Origin: Henricia sp. BOLD:AAB3569 | Taxonomy: Eukaryota > Echinodermata > Asteroidea > Spinulosida > Echinasteridae | DNA: 64,000 nucleotides | Direction: 5' to 3' | Assembly (NCBI GenBank): GCA_037783545.1 | Contig: JBBELK010000461.1 | Span: 930,001 to 994,000, forward strand | Part shown: piece by piece, positions 14,903 to 24,920 of the stretch | Position numbering within the stretch: the stretch's first letter is position 1 | Layout of the letters: the number at the start of each line of letters is the position of its first letter | The notes under the pieces: generated by a model | Databases searched by the model: none | Told to the model about the DNA's origin: nothing | What the model saw: the letters and a program-made list of their open reading frames with translations, nothing else | Made by a program: the position numbers and the translations under genes

Positions 14903-16037
14903 TTTGTTTGCTAGGAAATAGGGCACTGAACACCGGGGAAACGGAAATATATTAGGAAGGTTTAAATGAGCATAAAATGCGAACGTTATCGCAAAATGCT
15001 TTGAACACTTGGTGATTATTCCGAGATCTTAGAACAGATGAAAACAAAAATCTACATCTTTGACTTTCATGGCGAGATAAAACTTTTGTTGTGACCAAGA
15101 ATCGGACCTGGGTTCCAAAACTTAATGATATGACCGGTGCTGAAAGAAATTCGCGTTCATGTTTGCAATTTATTTGCAGTTAAACCCCCCTGTTGTGTTT
15201 CAACATGACATGCACACTCTTTTCGAAACACTTTGAAAAAAAACAAAAATTGCTCTCCGTCGGCCGTGTTACCCAAAACAATGCCACGTTTAATTTCTTT
15301 TATGCCCGTGATAGGAGAATAATCTAAAATTTTGAAGTGTCCACAATTGTTTCAATTTGCTGGCAACATGTCCATTATTATTCAGTTAAATTTTTCTAAT
15401 TTTTTTTTGTGATACAGTATCCCTGCATATAACGACCAGTTGTTTTACACATTCTAAAGACATTTCTCAATGTAAATATTGGACAACTTTTTCTACGTGA
15501 ATTTGAGTTACTTGTACTATCGTCGGAAATAAAATCTTTTTAGTCTACAAAAGTGACACTTTGTTGGGATTTTTTTCTAGTGCCTATTTCGCGATATTTT
15601 TTTTTACTCTGGGACAATTTCATCTTGAAATAAATTTGGTAGGAAAACAAAAATTATTTACTCGGGTTTTCCAAAGTCAAAAATGTTTGAATGAGATATC
15701 CAGGCTCCTGCAAACACACACAAAAAGACAGTTTCAGGGTGTTGTCACGTTATTTATTTGTGCCTTTATCAAAGTTTTAGGACAAGTTGCAAGTCAAAAA
15801 AGTAGCGACTCGAGCCAACAAGCCTGAAGATATATGGTAAGTTTCATGACGTAAAAATATAGACAAGCCTGCAAGTGGAAGGGGCGTTGCGAAAGTTTGT
15901 TCACCAGCTGTGCCATGCGTCTACGGAACATGTTCTTTGACGAGAGAAGAAGTTGTGGGGCAGATTGAGCATTTTTATCAATTCCACTTTTTGTTTAGTA
16001 AGTAAAATGATGGAAATTTAACCTTTTAACACTGGAC

Positions 16038-16349
16038 TACACTCCTTTTACAGTGGTTTGCGCACCCCCTGGTTCGTCCGCTCCAACCACTGCTCAACTT
16101 GGAAATGTTTTCTGCGAAGCGCGTACTGACGTCACCCAAGACCAGGGCTGGATAACACTTGCCATGATTGGCCAAAATAAACACGTCACTTGACAGTCAG
16201 GTGACAGAATCTGGCCAATCATGGCAAGTGTTATCCAGCCCTGGTCTTGGGCGACGTCAGCACGCACTTCGCAGGAAACATTGCCAAGTTAAGCAGTGGT
16301 TAAAGCGGTCGAACCAGGGGGCACGCAAACCACTGTGAAAGGAAGTGTA
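16038..16349. mobile_element. long hairpin MITE with 9-bp target duplication
   Basis: Two arms of about 150 bp are near-perfect inverted copies (TACACTCCTTTTACAGTGG inward; both halves share CCAGGGCTGGATAACACTTG and its complement). It is flanked by the direct repeat ACACTGGAC at 16029-16037 and 16350-16358. The short unique loop lies around 16185-16210. It encodes nothing. Confidence 0.85.
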
Positions 16350-17097
16350 ACACTGGACGAGAGCTAACATTCTGAACCCCTGTACAGTATCAATTCCCAC
16401 GACCACATTGCTACACAAACAAAAGCTTCAAGTACAATTTTTCCCCCACATGCTACAATGATTTCATCAAATTAAACAAGAAAAAAATAATTAGCTCTTA
16501 CAATATCGATTAAAATATAGGGAACGCACTGTCGCTGACACAAATACAACCAGATCAGTCCATTCATTGATAACCAAAAAAAGGTACATGTACTAAAGAT
16601 TTATTTGTTGCAAAACAGTGTGTTCCCTTAGTTTTAAAGGACTTTTAAACTTTACGTAATTTGAACTGTACAGTTTTTACAAGAAATCCAAGCATACATA
16701 TAATAGAACATTGACATTAATTTATTCCGTGGAGTTTGGGATATCTTTTGACCTTCCAAACTTGAATTCCAGAAAGCTAGTTCACTGTGTGACTTTATAT
16801 ACACGTAAACGCCCATTTGACTCGCCCTCTTTCACTCAGGAAATTAATGGGAGATTTGAGACTGACTTATATGGTACATGTGTAATCACAAATGGCAAGT
16901 CATTTACCTTGTTAGTAAAATACTTTCAATACATCCCTTGAACTTCAAAATACAAGGAATAAAATTGCCATTTCCCACAAAATATTCTCTATATCTGTAC
17001 CAGCCTGCAAAAGAAAAATAATGAAATATCAACTGCCAAGGGTAATATCTTGCATCAAATGAGTCGGGTTTCCTACGTACTTTATAAGTTGACTCTT

Positions 17098-17443
17098 GGG
17101 CTGCGTTCGGGCGTGTTAACACGAGTACACTCCTGCGTGGCGCGAACAGCAAGATTAACGACACTCGGTTCAATGAGAGTATGCTCTCGCTACTTCCTGA
17201 CGAGTGCCATGTGATTTGTACGAAGATGGCGGAATTTTTGGTGAATTTGCTCAACTTGTCAACTGAAATAACAACTCACTAAGGTTTGTTTTAGACGGCA
17301 TCAAAGGTTTTCACGACTTATGGTCTGTATCTTCTTCAGTTTCTTGTGTAGTCATGGCAAGAGGCGGACTTGCCGTTCACGTAATGTGACCCGAGTGCAA
17401 GCATTACTCCGGAGTAGCAAGAACTGCACGCCCGAATGCAGCC
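17098..17443. mobile_element. foldback element (GGCTGCGTTCGGGCGTG termini)
   Basis: The left GGGCTGCGTTCGGGCGTG is mirrored by CACGCCCGAATGCAGCC at the right. Subterminal CACTCGGGT/GAGTGC words are also inverted. The interior is unrelated. It sits just downstream of the YKT6 stop codon. Confidence 0.65.
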
Positions 17444-17705
17444 TTAATTACAGGTCCAGTCACCTGAACAGAATCAATGTTTTACCAACTTCTGTCGGTC
17501 ATTCTGTCACCCCAATACAAAGGAGAGGTCTACGTAAAATACGAGACAAACATGACTGGCAAACGTTATTAAAAATCACGCACAGCGATTTCAGAACTTA
17601 AATTTGTTTCAGTTTAAAATACATGTCATTCCAACACTGGCCGATTGCTGAACATTAAGCCGTAGCGTTGAATGGACTCTCAGATTACACGTACCACACA
17701 ATGTT

Positions 17706-20700
17706 TTACTGGAGAATGCAACACTGATTTGTTTTTCTGGCCTACAGAAATGAGGGGGGAAAAAGAAACCGAAATGAGAGAATTGTCAACTTGCCTGCAA
17801 TAAAACACTTGACAAATATAAAACCCAGTTGCATTTGGCGCACGATATGAGACCAATTGAACGCCCACTCCCTCTTCCATTGTTCCCCCATTGTGTGTCA
17901 AACATCCAAGGAATTTCCTCTCAGGTTTTAGGGGGAGTCCTGCGTTAACAAAAGGTAGTGTGTGTGTGTACGAGCGTGTAGTACACTATATGAACCTGCG
18001 TACAAAAGAGGTCCGCATAAACCAGGTAGCACCGTAACTGTGTGGACTTGCACAGACGAGTTGTCTTAGCATTTTAAAAAGGATAAGGGGAGGGGGTTCA
18101 AAAAAAAGTATAAGGTGTGTAACGATGCCCTTAAACAAAGTGTAAAGTTAGGGCGAAATCCTGCATTGCGTTTTTGAGGAAAAAACGATTTTCGGCCAAA
18201 TTGTCTACAGTGCACGAGTACAAAAAGAAGTCTGCATAGTGTATGTGGTAACGGTCTGTGTGTGTATTGAGGTACGGGGGAGTTCACTCGCTCACTCTCA
18301 TATCGTGCAGCATATACCCAGTTTGGTTATTAGGCTGTTCACAAGTTTTTCCAGTGAATAGAGATAAGTGAATACATGCTGCTAGCTACAACACCTTGAA
18401 CAGAGTCTACCAGTTAGATAGTGTTATTGCCCTAATTTCAACTCACCGTTTTGTAGAACGTCTTGGATTGAGTGCTAAGGTCGTTTGATTTAGCTACGAG
18501 GTCATCGAGCTTCTCACCACGTTGTAACATTGCGTCTATTGTATTGTGCTGTGGATAAACGATCACACAAATGATATATTCAAGAGAAAAAGAAGTCCCG
18601 ATTTACATTAATTTTTGTCAAGCTGCTGTTGACAGCAGTCTGGGCTTGAACGTCACGACGACATCAACTTTTCCCGATACTTTTGGCCACAATGCCCCTG
18701 GATTTTCAGCAGTAAATACTGTTGGCTTCATATCAACTTGACTTTATTACTTAGGATCCACTTGCCAAAAAAAAACCAAATTGCGTCATCGCATCATTTT
18801 GGGAGACTTCAACATACGCTAAACAGTTCTTTTTTGGGGGCCTAATCAAGCTTGATAATTTCTAACATTTTTCAGAGCAGATATTTGCATAAATTGAGAA
18901 ACCTGAAATACAGAGTTGTACCGAATGGATAAACCCACATAAATCCTTTTGTTTTCAGAAAGTCTACAAGACTTACCATGATAATCTTTGTTTCGTCCAA
19001 GTCAGACTGAAGTCGCATCATGGGATCTGCCTTGGTTGGATCCTATCAAGAGAGGGCGACAAACACTGACGTTCACAAATAAACTACGCAATAGGCTAGC
19101 ATGAAAATTGATTAAATTTCTCAAAAAACACAAATTAATAGTATTAGTGAATGGATTTTCTGGTTTCTGTGTCCCCCGTTTTAAGCCCGCAAGCAAGATG
19201 ACATAACAATCCTCTTCGCATGATGGGATTAAATCGAGTTCTCGCCGAACCGTCGATCATTGTGTTTGTGTTACGTGTGTCAATATCACTGTAGTTTACA
19301 TGATGCTCAACTGATTGGGATGCAGTTAGCCCTCGGTACTAGAGCCACCCCCGGAGAGTCTCTAGAGTATTTTTGTAACATTTTTACGGTAGCGAAGCAC
19401 CTACCACGTCAATTTACGGACCAACGCTATACCTCATACGCCATTTAATTGGAGTACTAATTAAATGAACCCCTGCGCAACGGTGGTTATTCTTCAAGCG
19501 TCTAATCTTGTACACTATTTAGTCTATTCTAAGATTATCACAATTTAAATATGTACAAACCTGGTATGTATCAAGATATGTGTTTAATTTCGGGAATGGA
19601 ATTGAGTTCTCGGCAGCACTGGGCCACGTACCGCAGGCTATTTGTGAGGAATATTCCTCTAAAACCTGTCAAATGACAATAAAAAGGGTAATAAATGATT
19701 TAATTTTGTAAATATAAATAGAATATTGCGCTATGTACAAATCAAAGATTTTGGTGTTTTAAATCCCGTTTCAAACTATTCCAAACAAGGCATGTTTTTA
19801 ACATGTTAAAAAAAAAATGAATCAATTTATATAAAGCACATACATGTAGGTTTGAATTATCATTGGCCGGATGTTTTCTTACCTTGTTTAATAACGTGAA
19901 AGCTACTCTTGAAGGATACTCATGGTCAGATATGAGAACGCCTGACAACGAATCGCCACGGACGTATATGTGACAGTTGTACTCTGTGATCAATGAGGAA
20001 TGTATAGTCATTAATTAAAGGCACAGGCTCGTCAGCAATGCGCGCGCGCCAAATTCGTGCCACGAAATATGCAGCTCCATGCCTTTGCTACACGGAGCTG
20101 TGTATTGCGTGGCACACATTTGGCGGGCGCGCATTGCTGACGAGCCTGTGCCTTTAACCCTCGCACTCAATCCTCCAAAATCAATACAATTTTACATACA
20201 CCCTAGGGAGTTAGGGTTAACTTGAATGCTAAAGGGAACACTTTTTAGGCAATTCCACACTCTGTGCCATTAATTATCTCTTTTCCAAAATAACGATCTT
20301 CATGAATTATTGCAATTAAATTTCTGCATTTCAAACCTGGGTTCAAACGCAATGCATTGGAGAAAAAAATTTGCACATGGAAAAATTCAAACAGAATGTT
20401 AAGACAAATTTTGAAACGTTTTTTCAAAATTAAAAGATCTTGAAACAAACCTTGTTCTTTGACAGTGGAGCGCTGACCAACTTGGGTTCTTTCTACAACA
20501 ATTCGTGATGTGAATTTCATAAACTCTTGAACACTGGTAACAAATCAATGAATTACATTTTTTTTAAGGAGAAATGTTGGTATGGATTCTTACCAGAAAG
20601 TCTCTCTCAAGACTGTGCTTAAGTGCTATTTCCATAAAAACAGAAAAGGCAATTTTTACATTTGTAAAAATGGCCTTTCAAGTTGGCATTAAAAAAAAAG

Positions 20701-21126
20701 AATGCCCTGTGATTTCTAAATAGTGTAAATCATTTAAAATATGAATTGAAACAGTTTAACATGTCTTGGTATCGCTGTTTAAACTTTAAATTCACTCTTA
20801 GTCTTAGTGTAAATAAAGCTCACAAAAAAGTGATGATTTAAAAAGTAGAGAGTCAAAAAAGTTGTTTTGATAAAAGTCGTATCAATATAAATGTAAGTTC
20901 CAAGCAGTATTGAGCTCTTTAATACGGACTGTGCACATATGCATTTTTTGTTATTTTAGGAGTCAAATGAAACCATGTCACAATGCACTTGATTTAAAAT
21001 AAAATGGAATGATTAGTTTTACCTGCTTTTCTGGAAGTATCCAAACGACGATAGGTTAAAAGCACTTGATAATGGCACCACTTTGGGCTGGCCTTTGTAC
21101 AGCACAGTGAGAGCGAACAGCTTCAT
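17706..21126 (-). CDS. YKT6: YKT6 R-SNARE
   Basis: A lipid-anchored SNARE acting in ER-Golgi, endosomal and autophagosome fusion. Seven coding exons on the minus strand: 21126-21023, 20533-20451, 19983-19883, 19665-19561, 19042-18977, 18548-18447 and 17741-17706. They total 198 aa, equal to human YKT6. Seen: the longin domain from [12 protein letters not shown] through [20 protein letters not shown], the SNARE heptad region [20 protein letters not shown] with zero-layer Arg163, and terminal CCILQ. Cys195-Ile-Leu-Gln is a CAAX box whose Gln suggests farnesylation, and Cys194 matches the palmitoylated cysteine. The last exon is only 11 codons plus stop; it was found from its TAG acceptor and ARKTNQCC text. 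It is divergent from TMEM128. Confidence 0.96.
20015..20157. mobile_element. TTAA hairpin MITE family A, copy 1 (YKT6 intron 2)
   Basis: TTAA, then AGGCACAGGCTCGTCAG, a CG-rich arm, a short loop and the complementary arm ending CTGACGAGCCTGTGCCT, then TTAA. Nearly the whole element folds into one hairpin. Other copies are at 40074, 54305 and 57467. Confidence 0.85.
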
Positions 21127-21459
21127 AGTGAGCCCTTAGTCTTAACCAGTTGCTTCTTGTAACAATCTCAGTAGTTTTCACTTGATATGGCTGAAATATT
21201 TTGAGAAAATCAATTTCTAAAATTAGTGGTATCATTAAACAATTACACACCAAAAGCTAAAACAAACTTCGACGAAATTAGACTGTTAAATGTCAACTTC
21301 TAAACTCTTGCACTCCAAAATGAAAAGTGCAAAGGTTCCGTATGTTCTAGTTTTTCTGTTTTGCCTGCGTAATCTGGTAATGCACGGTGACGGCGTACAG
21401 AGCACAGGATGTGAACGCAAAAAAATCTACACTTTCTGCAACGCTTTTCTCAAGGGGAC

Positions 21460-21530
21460 GATTTGGAAAGGGGCGAGTAGGTAAGGGGTGAGTGGTAAGA
21501 GGCGAGTAGGTAAGGGGCGACTCGGCCAGG
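21460..21530. repeat. short GGGGCGAGTAGGTAA minisatellite
   Basis: About four imperfect direct copies of GGCGAGTAGGTAAGG. A related scattered cluster of GGGGCGAGTTGG-like words occurs near 34350-34460. Confidence 0.5.
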
Positions 21531-21996
21531 GGGCGCGACTTGACCTACAATTGATCCTATGCTAGTAAAAGTAATATGCACTCGATTATCATCATGATTA
21601 TACATGATGTACAGCCAGCGATAGCAAAAACATGAAATGGTAGTAAGAATGAATGCGAATGATTCGACGCCTACCTCGATTTTTTTTTATCTGATCACGG
21701 CCTGCATTTAAAAAAACTTTGAAAACTTGTCGAACACCACTAATTCTCGTTCCTCACGTCAAAGACGCGTGTGTTTGCATACAGTATTTACTTTTGCTGA
21801 AAAACTAAGTTGAAATCGATCGATCGACACACAACTGCCAACCGAACATACTGCCGGTTATACTGCCACACTACACGTCATTCAGTTAGTCAGGTGTCGC
21901 AGAATGACTCATAAAGTTACTATAGTTATTAGCAAGTAGGGGTTAGGATCCAGACATATTAAGGATTGATATGGACGGCAAAAAGTAGAAATGCGA

Positions 21997-22355
21997 TTAT
22001 TATTATTATTATTATTATTTCTTTCTGGTATTCATACCAAGGATTCCTCAATAGTGCTCATTGCACTGTCACTCGTAAGCGTGAGGAAAACCCATGAAGA
22101 ATTAGAAATGGCCAGAGACACCGGGGAATCCCCTTGCTCTTTTTTACGAAAGAATGCTCTGGGATCTTTAGAGTGCGTTACCAATTACCTAACACACTGG
22201 ACTAACGGCTTTACATCCCTTCCGAAGGATGGAGCAAGTGTGGTTGAGTGCCTTGCCCAAGGGCACAGGTACCGCAGCCGGATTCGAACCCGCAACCCCA
22301 AGTTTTCACCCATGATTGCGAGTCAATGGCCCTAACCACTCGGCCACGGTACCCC
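21997..22355 (-). mobile_element. tRNA-derived SINE with (AAT)n tail, copy 1
   Basis: Read on the minus strand it starts TGGGGTACCGTGGCCGAGTGG (pol III A-box-like), has B box GGGTTCGAATCCGGC, then the body motif CCTTGGGCAAGGCACTCAAC and TCCTTCGGAAGGGATGTAAA, and ends in (AAT)n. The 114-aa open frame across it is an artefact of the SINE. Same family at 44768, 46542 and 51581. Confidence 0.85.
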
Positions 22356-23360
22356 AACATAAAGGCTCTTACGATTATTCTCTCATCCCAAGTTTGGTTG
22401 TTTCATTTCAATGGTGATTAGGTACATGTACCATACCAGATGTTGCGCTCGTTACTTTGCCCAGTTGCGTTTCCATGCAACACCGAGAGAAAAATTTGGT
22501 CCATAGGGAAAACCTGAGGGAGTATACTAACTGTGCCCAGTAGAGCGTCTGCCCGGTGAGTCAGAGGTCTTGGGTTCAAATCCTGATAAGGCCCTTACGA
22601 TTTTTCTCTCATCCCAAGTTAGGAATTTAGGGGTTCCTTGAAACAAATATTACATGAGCGACTATCGTGACATCACATTTTTACTTTCAAAAAGTTGTCA
22701 TATTTAATTTGGATGACGAAGACATAACATTTTATTCCTTGTTTAAAAAAGAACAGAAGGCCGAATGGCACAAAGGGCACACCGTCTGCCGGCCATGCCA
22801 CAAGTGCCATAAACCATGGAGGAAGATTTTCCTCCATGCATAAACCTACAACAATAGAAGGCTGAATTGCAAGCTAAATACAGATAGCATCGAGATACAT
22901 AGATGGGTGGCGCCATTGGCAGCTAGATAACAATTAAGGCACCGATTGACCAATCCCTCATACGCAAAGATCACATCCGGAAAATGGATGGGCGTTGCCG
23001 TATTTTGTAAATTTTATGCCAAACAGAAATTGAGCCACCCTAATGTAAAACCGCATTACAGAATTTTGGTGCTCCATACGATCGTAACCCGGAAGACAAC
23101 CTGTGTGAAATCCTGACTGCATACACTAATTTTGAGGCAAACTTTGATGAGAAACCATGCCACCTTCAGACCTTGGAAACGGAAACTCTTTGCTGCGCTG
23201 ATGCAGAGTTTGCTCACTGACGCTGACTCACATCACACGACTTTTTCATAACTAGAATTTCAGGAATTGAATTGAGATGTTTACCATAGCCTGGCTTTAG
23301 ACCTTGTATGTACGTAATGCGTGAGTCTGGCAGATCTGGTAGAACTTGACAAGTTTTCCG

Positions 23361-23800
23361 GGTATTTTTTTCGTATACTAAGGCTAGGCCTACGCCCTGC
23401 GCCTACGGCTACATTATTGAACACAGATTTTAAGGAAATTACCTCCTGGAATCAACACATAATGTAATTTTAAGATATAGGCTACTTCCCACTTGCACAT
23501 TTGTCGCAAATGTTGCTTTTCTGTAGAAAAATCACATTTTCTCCTTCAAAAATTGCCTAGTGCACAAGATATTCACGCGCGCACAGCGCCCTCTGACTGT
23601 TGTCACGCTTATGCACAGACAGCTCGCCGCGTCATTTAGTGCATTACTTTATGCAGTAATTTTATCATTTATTTATCTCAGAAATGCAACATTTGCGACA
23701 GAAGTGGGAAGTAGGCCTATATCTTAGAATTTGATGATCTGTTGATTCCAGGAGGTAATTTCATTTAAATCTTTGTTCAATGTATACGAAAAATAATACC
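23361..23800. mobile_element. MITE family D, copy 2
   Basis: Same termini and interior as 3863-4271 (GGTATTTTTTTCGTATAC ... GTATACGAAAAATAATACC). It carries a small insertion (AGGCTAGGCCTACGCC...) in the left arm. Confidence 0.8.
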
Positions 23801-24160
23801 GTTTTCCGAGAAAATCATATTTTTGTTTTAATTTCACTGTGTCACTCCTTAGTCCCAAATGTAAATGGTGATTTTCTATCAAATTTGCTGTAACTGATGC
23901 TTTATAAGTCATTTTAAAGGAAAATATACTAATGGCCAACTTCTCAATTCTTATACCCTGGTGAAAAATGTCGTTTTTCCAAGTGAACTGATGGCTTAAA
24001 ATTAGTCATACGTGTAGACTTGACCACTGTTCACACACACTATTGTTGGAAAAGCATTTACATCATGTACATAAAGTTAGGACGTTGGCGTAGTTTGGGT
24101 GCATTTTGTGGTAACAACATTTGTATTCAGTCGGCCTCGAGGCCCTGCTCTGTTTTTGCA

Positions 24161-24603
24161 ATGCATAGTTCCGAGATTGCCCAGTTAACCCCGCCCCTTA
24201 GATATTGTTGCTATGTGCTCACAAGCCATCGCAAAAAAATGGCGACATGTAAGTACAAAGCAACGGGACTCGGCATGGAAAGCACAGATTCATTGGAGAA
24301 AACTCAAAGGTATTTATGTTTTGGGGTCGACAGTTACCGTAGCACACACTGAGCGAAGGGCTAGTAATGCAGGGATGCCATATATTCATAAAAATGCGCT
24401 TTCCTACCTTTGAACAGCGAATCGCCCAACATTGAAACCAAAATTCACCCGGTCACTAGCGCATACAACATACAAACTGTATAGGCAGAACATCGCGGAT
24501 TGTTTGTGATGATTGCATCACTTTGACCTTTGTGGGCGCCGTCTGCTAGCTCTGTTGTGATTGGTCGCGGGTTCGGCTTGATTGACAGGTCGGAACTATG
24601 CAT
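24161..24603. mobile_element. MITE family F, copy 1 (TAGTTCCGA termini)
   Basis: A 443-bp element with short terminal inverted repeats ATGCATAGTTCCGA / TCGGAACTATGCAT. The interior carries GTGATTGGTCGCGGGTTCGG near the right end. It is over 90% identical by eye to 40290-40733. The TGCA at each edge may be a 4-bp target duplication. Confidence 0.85.
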
Positions 24604-24920
24604 TGGCAGCAGTCTGTGATCGAATCCAGAATGCATCTGATCAGAAAATATCTCTACCATAAATTCTTGTCTATAGTTGTGAAAACTGGTGGTAGTTCTG
24701 GTAGTGTGAATAAGAAGGAAAGCCTCAACGATATTTTATTTTTTAGAAATCATCTAAGCCGTATTCTACTGAAATTATTGTTGTGATCATTGATCAAGTC
24801 AGAAAAAAACCACTTGAAAATAATTGTTACATGTGTTAGAACTACATGTACGTAACAAAAATCGCTGATTTTTTTTTTCCCCCAGCTGTTTGAGTGAGGA
24901 ACCAAACAAAACAAAGAAAA

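Larger units (their letters stand above)
14806..17705. other. BUB3-YKT6 convergent 3' interval
   Basis: The tails of two convergent genes meet here. It contains the 312-bp inverted-repeat element at 16038-16349 and a larger foldback at 17098-17443. No coding exon is supported; the short frames near 16711 and 17320 have no recognisable domain. Confidence 0.5.
21127..24885. other. YKT6-TMEM128 divergent interval
   Basis: About 3.8 kb without a supported exon. It contains a GGGGCGAGTAGGTAA minisatellite (21460-21530), a reverse SINE (21997-22355), a SINE head (22535-22625), the SINE-tail motif GAGATACATAGATGGGTGGC at 22890, MITE D copy 2 (23361-23800) and MITE F copy 1 (24161-24603). The promoters of YKT6 and TMEM128 should lie at its two ends. 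Confidence 0.55.

Noticed and set aside
16904..17254. 116-aa minus-strand frame with an acceptor-like CTTTTGCAG, considered as the YKT6 last exon
   Set aside because: Its product lacks the ARK...CC end. The correct terminal exon with CCILQ was found at 17741-17706.
21991..22335. 114-aa open frame with a hydrophobic start (MRLLLLLLLFLSG) resembling a secreted protein
   Set aside because: The Leu run is the (AAT)n tail of a reversed SINE and the rest is the SINE body; the same peptide text recurs at 44866 and 46568.
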